Part shown: in pieces, positions 36,400-43,935 of the stretch
Layout: the number at the start of each line of letters is the position of its first letter
How positions within the stretch are numbered: the stretch's first letter is position 1
DNA from: Thiodiazotropha sp040506195
GTDB taxonomy: Bacteria > Pseudomonadota > Gammaproteobacteria > Chromatiales > Chromatiaceae
DNA: 64,000 nt
Reading direction: 5' to 3'
NCBI GenBank assembly: GCA_040506195.1
Contig: JBEVXH010000014.1
Coordinates: 1-64,000, forward strand
Position numbers and translations under genes: made by a program
Notes under the pieces: generated by a model
What the model saw: the letters and a program-made list of their open reading frames with translations, nothing else
The model's database searches: none
What the model was told of the DNA's origin: nothing

Positions 36400-38220
36400 A
36401 TGTACCAGAAATATTTCGGACTGACTGAGGATCCGTTTTCCATTACCCCGGATCCGAAGTATCTCTTTCTGAGCGAGAGGCACCGCAACGGTTTCGCCCA
36501 TCTATTGTACGGTGTTACCGAGGGTGGCGGTTTTCTGCAGCTCACCGGCGGCGTCGGTACAGGTAAGACCCTGTTATGCCGCAAGCTGCTGGCCGAGTTG
36601 CCCCGTGCGGTCAATGTGGCGTTCATCTTCAATCCACGCCTGACACCGCTGGAACTGGTGGCGACAATCTGCGATGAGCTTAATATCCTCTACCCCGTCG
36701 GCAGTGACAGCATCAAGGAGATCGTCGATTTTCTGAATGCATTTCTGCTGGAGAGCCACAGTCGGGGCCGCAGGACGGTGGTTATCATCGATGAGGCGCA
36801 GAACCTCAGCTACGAGTCCCTCGAACAGATACGGTTGCTCACCAATCTCGAGACGCAGAAGCATAAACTGCTGCAGATCATTCTTGTGGGTCAGCCCGAA
36901 CTGAGAAGCCTATTGCAACAGGATAGGCTGCGTCAGCTGTCTCAACGGGTGACGGCACGTTATCACCTCACACCACTCTCCAAGTCCGAGACCCACGCCT
37001 ATGTCCAGCATCGCCTCAAGGTAGCTGGAGCACAGCATCCCCCGTTCAACGCCGGCGCATTGCGATACATCTATCGCTATAGCGGGGGCGTTCCCAGAGT
37101 CATCAATATCCTCTGTCATCGGGGTATGCTGTTGGCCTATGGCAATCATGCCAGGCAGGTGACGGGGGGAATGATAAAACGGGTATACCGGGAATTAAGC
37201 GGCCTGGGCGAGAGTTCACATCGCCAGCTCACTTGGTCCTGGGTTTTAGTCGTGCTTCTTGGGTTTGCCCTGGCAGTGCTGCTTGTGTGGAATGATGAGC
37301 AACTGTCTCGCCTATTCCCACCCTTCTCGTCAACCCAGGCTCAGACCGACAACCCACCGGTGGAGAGAAACCTGCCCGAGCAGCCAGACATGACGACCGC
37401 TCAGCAGCAGCCGGTTAATTCAGCTGCGGCCGCCGAAAGCCCCACGCCGACTTCTTTGGATGCGGCCTCACCGTCGGGAACGGCGAAAGCGCCCCGACCG
37501 GATATTGTTCTGATCGATAAAAGTGCTGCTTCAGACTCGCTGGAAGATGTGGCTTCGACGGCAGTCGCCGATACGGAAGTGGCGAGGCTGGATGGTGATC
37601 ATACTGGATTGGGTGCCATGTTGGGCAATGAAAACAGCGCTTTCATCACGCTTTTTGGTTATTGGCAGAGCATCTATCCCACTGAGGGGGAGTCGCGCTC
37701 AGCCTGCGACAAGGCGCAAGAGGTTGGCTTGAGCTGTATCTACGGTCGTGGCTCGTGGGAGAATCTGGCCTACTATAATCGGCCTGCGGTGCTGGAACTG
37801 ATCATGGAAGATGGGCAACGTTATAATGTGGTTGCTACTGCACTGACGGATGACAATGTAACCCTCGATCTCAACGGCCGCCGATTCAATTTCTCGCGCG
37901 AAGAGATCGATCAGCTCTGGACCGGCAGTTACATTGTCTTATGGCGGCCACCCAAACTCAGTCGTGAGAGCTTGACTATTGGACATGCCGGTAAGGATGT
38001 GGCGTGGCTGAAATCCATGCTTGACCATATCGAGGGGATTGAGACGGATCTTGATCCTTTGAATACCAAGTTCGACCTGCAGACGCAGCAGCGGGTGATG
38101 CGCTTTCAGCGTTCCCAGGGGTTATTGGCGGACGGTATTGTCGGTAAGCAGACATTGATTCAATTGAACGGTAGTGTGGTTGATTCCACCAAGCCTGCGT
38201 TGCGCCGGACGGGGGGCTGA
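36400..38220 (+). CDS. gspA: ExeA/GspA-type AAA+ ATPase with peptidoglycan-binding domain
   Basis: A 606-aa protein. It opens MYQKYFGLTEDPFSITPDPK, typical of ExeA-family ATPases. Walker A is GGVGTGKTLL and Walker B is VVIIDEAQNL. A single membrane helix lies near residues 279-297 (WVLVVLLGFALAVLLVW), followed by a Pro/Ala/Thr-rich linker and a C-terminal peptidoglycan-binding domain (about 530-595; LDPLNTKFDLQTQQ). ExeA and ExeB form a complex that helps type II secretion secretin cross peptidoglycan. It precedes gspB, but no other type II genes are here, so a role with a different pilus or secretin is possible. Confidence 0.88.
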   Translation: MYQKYFGLTEDPFSITPDPKYLFLSERHRNGFAHLLYGVTEGGGFLQLTGGVGTGKTLLCRKLLAELPRAVNVAFIFNPRLTPLELVATICDELNILYPVGSDSIKEIVDFLNAFLLESHSRGRRTVVIIDEAQNLSYESLEQIRLLTNLETQKHKLLQIILVGQPELRSLLQQDRLRQLSQRVTARYHLTPLSKSETHAYVQHRLKVAGAQHPPFNAGALRYIYRYSGGVPRVINILCHRGMLLAYGNHARQVTGGMIKRVYRELSGLGESSHRQLTWSWVLVVLLGFALAVLLVWNDEQLSRLFPPFSSTQAQTDNPPVERNLPEQPDMTTAQQQPVNSAAAAESPTPTSLDAASPSGTAKAPRPDIVLIDKSAASDSLEDVASTAVADTEVARLDGDHTGLGAMLGNENSAFITLFGYWQSIYPTEGESRSACDKAQEVGLSCIYGRGSWENLAYYNRPAVLELIMEDGQRYNVVATALTDDNVTLDLNGRRFNFSREEIDQLWTGSYIVLWRPPKLSRESLTIGHAGKDVAWLKSMLDHIEGIETDLDPLNTKFDLQTQQRVMRFQRSQGLLADGIVGKQTLIQLNGSVVDSTKPALRRTGG

Positions 38221-38221
38221 C

Positions 38222-39106
38222 ATGTCTTCCATTATTGATGCATTGGAAAGGGCTTCGCAGGAGAGGATGCCGGGTAAAACCGACATCCTGCCGGATACGA
38301 TGCCGGTTTTCGATGAGGATAAAACCGTTTTCCACAGGTTGCTGTTGCTGGTGGTATTGCTGATATCGATCATTGCCGCATTCTGGTTTCTGTCTGATGA
38401 TGGAACGAGCAAACCTGAGACGCCTGCCAATGCCGAACAGATGACAAACCCGGTGATGCGACCTCAAGCACCCCCCCCGGCAGAGCGCGATGGCGGTGCA
38501 GAAAAAGCGCGACAAAACAAACCGACAGTGCCGAAGGGTGAACCGACTGCCGAGCGGATCCGAAGCAGCAGCCGGCCGAATCAACGGCCCTTGATTTCCG
38601 AGGCAGTTGTGAGCGAAAAGCAACGGCGGAAGATACTGGAGATGCCTGAATCTTCGTCAGCGGAACAGGCGACCAGACGATCTCCGACCCTGCCTATCGC
38701 CGAGCGAAAAAAGCCTGCCCTTCTATCTGCGCCCATAGCCGAAAAAGTCACTTATGCTGAAAAGTCGGAACAGGCTGCAACGATGCCTGAGGTGGATGAG
38801 GATCAAATCGCTTCGGTGGAATCGACAGTAAACGATGCAACGAATGCTGTACAGACTGATCAACGGCAGATCCCATTGATTTGGGAATTGGATCTGGGTC
38901 TACGGGAAGAATTGGAACAGCTCAGAACCACGATTCATGTCTACCACGAGATACCGTCGGAACGTTTTGTCATCATAAACATGCGACGCTACGGTGAGGG
39001 CGATACCCTTGATGCTAAAGGCTATCGCCTGCACGCGATCGACAAAGACGGTATCGTCGTCGACTATGGAAACGGCCTGGTTCGGCTGTTGCGAGAGAAG
39101 TACTAG
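38222..39106 (+). CDS. gspB: GspB/ExeB-like general secretion pathway protein
   Basis: A 294-aa protein beginning MSSIIDALERASQER, as typical of GspB. A membrane helix (LLLLVVLLISIIAAFWFL) sits at about residues 39-58, followed by a low-complexity periplasmic linker and the conserved C-terminal GspB domain (IPLIWELDLGLREELEQL, then RLHAIDKDGIVVDYG). It starts one base after the gspA stop. It ends in TAG, directly continuous with a dispersed-repeat copy. Confidence 0.87.
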   Translation: MSSIIDALERASQERMPGKTDILPDTMPVFDEDKTVFHRLLLLVVLLISIIAAFWFLSDDGTSKPETPANAEQMTNPVMRPQAPPPAERDGGAEKARQNKPTVPKGEPTAERIRSSSRPNQRPLISEAVVSEKQRRKILEMPESSSAEQATRRSPTLPIAERKKPALLSAPIAEKVTYAEKSEQAATMPEVDEDQIASVESTVNDATNAVQTDQRQIPLIWELDLGLREELEQLRTTIHVYHEIPSERFVIINMRRYGEGDTLDAKGYRLHAIDKDGIVVDYGNGLVRLLREKY

Positions 39107-39134
39107 GGCCTGTTAACGCCAATCCGATCGGCCC
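39106..39134 (+). repeat. 29-bp dispersed GGGCC/GGCCC repeat, copy 4
   Basis: Starts GGGCCTGTTAACGCCAATCC and ends GGCCC. Its first G is the last base of the gspB stop codon. Confidence 0.75.
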
Positions 39135-39147
39135 AGCCCTACAGGTT

Positions 39148-39201
39148 GCGCCCCGAAGGAAGTGCCCTTGGGGTGCGCCCCGAAGGAAGTGCCCTTGGGG
39201 T
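39148..39201. repeat. Perfect 27-bp tandem duplication
   Basis: Two identical, directly adjacent 27-bp units, 39148-39174 and 39175-39201. Each contains CCCCGAAGG and CCCTTGGGG, which pair imperfectly to make a hairpin. Confidence 0.8.
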
Positions 39202-39209
39202 ATGCCTGA

Positions 39210-39228
39210 AAAAGCGCTACTCGCTTTT
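39210..39228 (+). terminator. Candidate gspAB terminator
   Basis: AAAAGCG-CTACT-CGCTTTT is a perfect 7-bp stem with a 5-nt loop and a short T run within the stem. It lies about 100 bp after gspB. It is AU-rich and weak but plausible as an intrinsic terminator in either direction. Confidence 0.35.
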
Positions 39229-39292
39229 GGGATGCCCCCGCTAGTGGTGTCATTTGATTTAGAAATCGTATTACTGCTTTCACGACCTACTG

Positions 39293-39298
39293 TATAAT
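39293..39298 (+). promoter_or_regulatory. -10 candidate for the patatin gene
   Basis: A consensus TATAAT in the context ACTGTATAATC, about 60 bp upstream of the patatin start. No good -35 hexamer at the right spacing was seen. Confidence 0.35.
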
Positions 39299-39356
39299 CA
39301 GTGTTCTCATATAACGGCGGCTTTGTCGTGCGGGGATGGTTAAGGGTGGTTGCCGA

Positions 39357-40280
39357 ATGGAGATGAAAATAGGTTTGGCCCTCGGTAGCGGCGCAGCCCG
39401 AGGCTGGTCGCATATCGGGATCATCAATGGCCTTGCTGAAATGGGGATAGAGCCTGATATTGTCAGTGGGAGCTCTATCGGCGCATTGGTCGGGGCCGCC
39501 TATGCTGCAGATAAGCTGGACCTTCTTCAGAGCTGGACCTGCTCCTTGACCTGGAAGGAGATCATACGATTTCTCGATCCTGCTCTGGTGGGTGGCGGGT
39601 TGATTCAAGGAGACCGGCTGACCGAATTCATCAGTGAATATGTCAAAAATCTGGAATTTGGAAATCTGAAGCGTCAGCTCGGCGTGGTGGCGACCGATTT
39701 GGAAACGGGGCGGGAGATCTGGTTTCGTGAGGGGCCTGTCATGGAGGCGGTCAGAGCTTCAATCAGTCTGCCCGGTCTTTTTACGCCGCTGCAACATCAA
39801 GGTCGTTGGTTGGTGGATGGCGGGCTGGCGAATCCGGTGCCGGTTTCACTTTGCCGGGCAATGGGCGCCGATATAGTTATTGCCGTCAACCTGAACGGTG
39901 ACATACTCGGCAAGCACCTGCGCCGGAATGGCAGTGAACGCAATAAACCGTCCGAGGTCAGAGAGGACGATCTTTGGGGGCGAATCACGGGTCAGATGAT
40001 GAATAGCCTGTATGCGCGTAAACAGGAATTGATGAGCCGATTATTGGGGGAGAGCCGGCATGTCCCAGGACTATACGAAGTGCTGGCCAGTTCTATCAAT
40101 ATTATGCAAGACAGGATTACCCGCAGTCGTATGGCTGGTGACCCCCCGGATGTTATCTTGGCTCCGCGCCTGTCGGGTTTGGGATTGATGGAGTTTGATG
40201 AAGCTGAGATGGCAATCGACGAAGGCCTGAAAGAGATCAGGCGCATGCACCCGGCCCTGGAGCAGGTTGTTGAACGCTGA
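39357..40280 (+). CDS. Patatin-like phospholipase/esterase
   Basis: A 307-aa patatin-family serine hydrolase. The oxyanion motif GSGAARGWSH is near residue 10, the nucleophile serine is in SGSSIGALVGAAY, and the catalytic-dyad aspartate is in DGGLANPVPV. It has no signal peptide, so it probably acts in the cytoplasm or at the inner membrane (RssA-like). The ATG at 39357, with AAGGGTGG upstream, puts the GxGxxRG motif at the usual distance from the N-terminus; an in-frame start seven codons earlier is less likely. Confidence 0.88.
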   Translation: MEMKIGLALGSGAARGWSHIGIINGLAEMGIEPDIVSGSSIGALVGAAYAADKLDLLQSWTCSLTWKEIIRFLDPALVGGGLIQGDRLTEFISEYVKNLEFGNLKRQLGVVATDLETGREIWFREGPVMEAVRASISLPGLFTPLQHQGRWLVDGGLANPVPVSLCRAMGADIVIAVNLNGDILGKHLRRNGSERNKPSEVREDDLWGRITGQMMNSLYARKQELMSRLLGESRHVPGLYEVLASSINIMQDRITRSRMAGDPPDVILAPRLSGLGLMEFDEAEMAIDEGLKEIRRMHPALEQVVER

Positions 40281-40353
40281 AAAAAGACCTGTTGTGTCTG
40301 TAGGTTATGCACCAAGGCGGCATGCAACATATAGCGTTATTTGAGCGTGGCGT

Positions 40354-41238
40354 CTATTCGTTGACAAAGGGGTAAAAGGGTTCGTTGACATGTTGCATAT
40401 GGGTCTTGTCACGCATAATACGGGCCTTGACGCGCGTGGTTGTCAAGCCCTGTTCATCGATTATTTCAGGAAACAGCCGATAGACGCGACTGGTTTCCAG
40501 GGGGCGCTCCCAGGCCGCTGTCTCCAATTGTGTCCGAGTCTCCGGACAGAGCGGCAGCTGCAAAAGCCATGGTGCCTGCCATTTCAGAAAATCAGAGACC
40601 AGTTGCTGGTGGTTTGAGTCCTCCCAGCGATCAAGGAGTAATAGTGCAGGAAAGAGTGTGCCGGGATAGTGGTTGCCGGAGTGGTCCTTGCCTGAACCGT
40701 CACATTTTCGCTTGATCCATATGGCGGTGGATTGTTTACCGGCTGTATTTTTTATCAGGCAGGCGAGTGCTTCGGCATCGCCTGAATCAGAACTGAATTT
40801 TCTTCCGGCCTGGCCTCCGGGGTACCAGGCGGGATTGTCATAGGGCGTGCGGGTATCGTCGTCGAGTGCGCTATCGAGTAAGGCAAGAGGCAGACCTCTC
40901 TGCTCGTCCAGCAGCCAGAGTTCATAAGTATCCATGCTCGGGAAGGGTATCTCTTCAGCAAGATGTTCGACCGCATTAAGCAATTGATCGCCAATCTGTT
41001 CGATCAGACAGGATGGCATGGCGCCACGGATCCGGGAACGACTGAGTCCCTGGGCGGGGTTCCAACTGCCGTAAACGATTTCCGAAAGACCCGTATGGCT
41101 GACAATGCTTTCGTCGGCCACATAGAGTTTCCAGTCCCAGCCGTTCATGCTTTCGGCAATACCACCCTCCACGGTGATGACCTGTTGCAATCCGTGAAAG
41201 GGTGAGAGTAGTCGGCGGCTGTATGTTTCAATATACAT
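40354..41238 (-). CDS. Conserved-looking hypothetical protein (294 aa)
   Basis: A 294-aa soluble protein with no signal peptide, no membrane segments and no family I recognise. It is rich in Trp, Leu and acidic residues, with notable blocks DTYELWLLDEQRGLPLALLD and LLLDRWEDSNHQQLVSDFLK. Balanced composition and length argue for a real gene. It is convergent with the patatin gene, separated by about 75 bp, so shared function is not implied. Confidence 0.75.
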   Translation of the reverse strand: MYIETYSRRLLSPFHGLQQVITVEGGIAESMNGWDWKLYVADESIVSHTGLSEIVYGSWNPAQGLSRSRIRGAMPSCLIEQIGDQLLNAVEHLAEEIPFPSMDTYELWLLDEQRGLPLALLDSALDDDTRTPYDNPAWYPGGQAGRKFSSDSGDAEALACLIKNTAGKQSTAIWIKRKCDGSGKDHSGNHYPGTLFPALLLLDRWEDSNHQQLVSDFLKWQAPWLLQLPLCPETRTQLETAAWERPLETSRVYRLFPEIIDEQGLTTTRVKARIMRDKTHMQHVNEPFYPFVNE

Positions 41239-41667
41239 ATACGATGAGTTTGGATAGTGACGGTCAATTCGGCAAGTATCAGTTGTTGACTCATGGGTTA
41301 AAAAGCGGCTTTAAATTCATTGGCAAATTTAAGGTAATCCCGATTCAACTCCGATCCGATGCAGGGCTTGATGGCAATGAAGAAAGCGCAGGAACAGCAG
41401 CAGGCGCTGTACTCGATTCGGGCTGGATTGTTGAATTGGATGACATTGAACGACGGCAGCAGATGAGAGAGCTGTGCAAGCGGATTGTCGCCAAATACTC
41501 AAGGGTCATGCGATGCAGCTCGGCATATATCTGTCGGAGTTCTTTTGAATTGTCCCGGGAATAAATATCATAAATATTTAAGTGATTGTTATTGAAAGAT
41601 AATTTATTAATGGCATAAGTTTTGTGTACAGAGATGAAATTATAGGCAATGCCGGATTTCACAGACC
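41239..41667. other. 429-bp region without an assigned gene
   Basis: A plus-strand frame at 41202-41564 and an overlapping minus-strand frame at 41345-41662 both exist. Neither has a good SD, recognisable family or clear coding character, and they exclude each other. 41555-41640 is AT-rich and is probably the promoter for the PEP-CTERM gene. Confidence 0.35.
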
Positions 41668-42348
41668 ATGAAAAAAACGACTATCCTCTGTATGCTCCTC
41701 TTGCTTCTGCCCTTTGCCGGGAGCGTCAACGCAACCCTGATCGATAGAGGATCAGGGTTAATCTACGATGATGTTTTGGATGTGACCTGGCTGCAGGATG
41801 CTTCCTATGCAATGACTTCCGGTGCAGCCCCTTATGCGAGAATGAGCTGGCTGGATGCTGTCAGCTGGGTAGGTGGTTTGCAGTACGAAGACAGTGTCCG
41901 CGGTGTTGTCTGGGATGATTGGCGTTTACCGACGACAATCAATGATCCGGCTTCACTCGGATATGATATGGCGGGAATGAGCAGTGAACTGGCTTACATG
42001 TACTATATCAATCTTGGCTAGGCACCCAACTATTCACATGACAGGTTTGATCCGGCGCCCGAATCCTCCAGCTATAATCCTTTCGTCAATCTGGCATACC
42101 GCGGGTATTGGTCCGGCACCCTGAGCGATTTTTCTGATCAGGCATGGTATCTCCATTTTCACTTCGGTTCTCAGGAAATCAATTCGATTTGGGATGAACA
42201 GCGGATCTGGGCCGTGAGAGATGGCGATGTGCTGGCGGAAACTGAACAACAAGGGAATGTGAATGTTCCTGAGCCAAGCGTGTTACTCTTGATGATGACA
42301 GGCTTGTTGGCAATTGTGGGTCGCAGAAAGTCTATGCTGAAGCTCTAA
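41668..42348 (+). pseudogene. DUF1566-type PEP-CTERM exported protein interrupted by an in-frame TAG
   Basis: Read straight through, 226 codons before the final stop. It has a signal peptide (MKKTTILCMLLLLLPFAGSV) and a DUF1566-like N-terminal part (LIDRGSGLIYDDVLDVTWLQ; WDDWRLPTT). TAG occurs at codon 118 (42019-42021), followed in the same frame by WAVRDGD and a complete PEP-CTERM sorting tail (VPEPSVLLLMMTGLLAIVG then RRKS). An intact protein would be exported and processed by an exosortase, none of which is in this window. With the stop obeyed, the product loses its sorting signal. Domain continuity after the stop shows recent loss, readthrough or a base-call error. Confidence 0.85.
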
Positions 42349-42573
42349 GCCTTTCCATTGTCCATCCGCTATCAGGTGATTGCATCGCCTGATAGCGGAC
42401 TTGGTTCGATCTAAAGATAATCTCATGTCTGAGTCTGATCAGGATTGAAGAAGATCGTCAGTCGATCTTGGGGTCCGCTCTTTTTTACCTGAATATCATA
42501 CAAAATTTCTGGCCATGGACTATGGTTTAACATAGATCTCTTATCCATTGGATTTCCCTACCGGGATGTCGAG

Positions 42574-42867
42574 TTGTTGAATCGTGAGTGGCGGGATGAT
42601 TCGGTGGCTAGATTCAAAAAGCGACGTGAACCCAGCTGGATCACTGCTGATGATCTGCTTGCCATCTATGGAACACGCCCTGAACTGTTCTGGGAACATG
42701 TCAGGCAGTTAGAGCATGCACCGAACCTTATCAGGAACATAGTTCGAAAAAAGGGGGGTTGGAAGATAGGTGATTTCTGCCTGAAGAAGCTCTTCTTCGA
42801 CTGTATTTTTTCAGTAAAACAACAGGATACAATAAATCAGGAATATATGCTTTTGATTCTCAAATAG
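42574..42867 (+). CDS. Hypothetical protein, possibly a 5'-truncated remnant
   Basis: A 97-codon frame from a TTG, with protein-like sequence NREWRDDSVARFKKRREPSW and PELFWEHVRQLEHAPNLIRN. The frame stays open upstream to about 42493 and reads sensibly (IGFPYRDVELLN) but has no ATG, GTG or TTG there with an SD. No family recognised. It may be a fragment. Confidence 0.35.
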   Translation: MLNREWRDDSVARFKKRREPSWITADDLLAIYGTRPELFWEHVRQLEHAPNLIRNIVRKKGGWKIGDFCLKKLFFDCIFSVKQQDTINQEYMLLILK

Positions 42868-42963
42868 TGACAGATTTGTAAAGTTTTGAATTGTCTGCCG
42901 ATATATTTCGGTAATCCTGTCCGATTTAATTCCAAACCTATTTAGACATGGAGCAAGTTGAAT

Positions 42964-43935
42964 ATGGTGGTAATAACAACACGCAAGACTGTATTAATCG
43001 CTCTGGTTCTTTTGTTTTCGGCATTGCTATCCAGCAAGGCGGTCGCCAATAAATGTCTGTTTATCTCCTCCTACCACACAGGGTATGCCTGGTCAGACGG
43101 GGTGGAGCGCGGTTTACGCGAAACATTGGACGGCAAATGTGAGTTAAAGCAGTTTGATATGGATACAAAAAGGCATAAGGACGAAGTGTCTAAAAAGAAG
43201 GCGGCAAGGAAAGCAAGGGAGTTGATCGAGCGTTGGAGACCCGATGTTGTGATCACCGCGGATGATAATGCCGCCAAGTATGTCATTAAACCCTTTTATA
43301 AGGATCATCAGGTTCCATTTGTGTTTTGCGGTATCAACTGGAATGTTGATGAATATGGTTTTCCCTACAGCAACACCACGGGAATGGTAGAAGTGGCGCC
43401 TATTGATGTCCTGTTTAACAACGCAAGACACATACAGGGAGGTGCGCACCGGGCAATCTATATTGGGGCATCGACTTTGACCGAAAGGAAAAACCTACAG
43501 CGATTCAAGCGTGCGGCGGACAAGCATAGCATCGCTTTGGAGGATCGTCTGGTAAACACTACCAAGGAGTGGATGAGTGCATACAAGGAAGCACAGGAAT
43601 TCGATTTTGTAGTGATCGGCAGTAATTCGGGTATCAATGACTGGAATACAAAATCTGTTTCGGGTTTTGTTGTTGAATCCACGAAAACCCTGACCTTGAC
43701 CAATCATGGCTGGATGATGCCATATACGCTGCTTGGCCTGACAAAAATACCTGAAGAGCATGGGGAATGGGCTGCATTGGTGGCATTGGCAATACTTGAT
43801 GGAACAAAACCCAGTGAAATCCCTATTGTCTCCAATCGCAAATGGGATATTTGGATTAACCACGCAATCCTGGAGCAGAGCGGGATCAGACTTCCGGAGT
43901 CATTGCTAAGAAAGGCGAAAAAAGTCAGTTCATGA
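42964..43935 (+). CDS. Periplasmic ABC-type substrate-binding protein
   Basis: A 323-aa type I periplasmic binding protein of the uncharacterised ABC substrate-binding family. A signal peptide (LIALVLLFSALLSSKAVANK) is followed by KCLFISSYHTGYAWSDGVERG and PDVVITADDNAAKYVIKP. The ATG at 42964 has GGAG ten bases upstream; a TTG six bases earlier is an alternative. No ABC permease or ATPase is nearby. It overlaps the following GGDEF/EAL gene by 4 bp, so it probably serves as the ligand-binding partner of that signalling enzyme rather than in transport. Confidence 0.85.
   Translation: MVVITTRKTVLIALVLLFSALLSSKAVANKCLFISSYHTGYAWSDGVERGLRETLDGKCELKQFDMDTKRHKDEVSKKKAARKARELIERWRPDVVITADDNAAKYVIKPFYKDHQVPFVFCGINWNVDEYGFPYSNTTGMVEVAPIDVLFNNARHIQGGAHRAIYIGASTLTERKNLQRFKRAADKHSIALEDRLVNTTKEWMSAYKEAQEFDFVVIGSNSGINDWNTKSVSGFVVESTKTLTLTNHGWMMPYTLLGLTKIPEEHGEWAALVALAILDGTKPSEIPIVSNRKWDIWINHAILEQSGIRLPESLLRKAKKVSS

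Noticed and set aside
39148..39201. CRISPR repeat
   Set aside because: Only two units with no spacers between them; it is a simple tandem duplication, and no cas gene is present.
41202..41662. Genes on either strand between the hypothetical protein and the PEP-CTERM gene
   Set aside because: The two frames exclude each other, lack SDs and show no family or domain features.
26458..42021. Genome-wide recoding of TAG as a sense codon
   Set aside because: TAG is the natural final stop of mmsA, the hydroxyacyl-CoA dehydrogenase fusion, the ETF-quinone oxidoreductase, the marC chimera and gspB, all ending at their expected C-termini.
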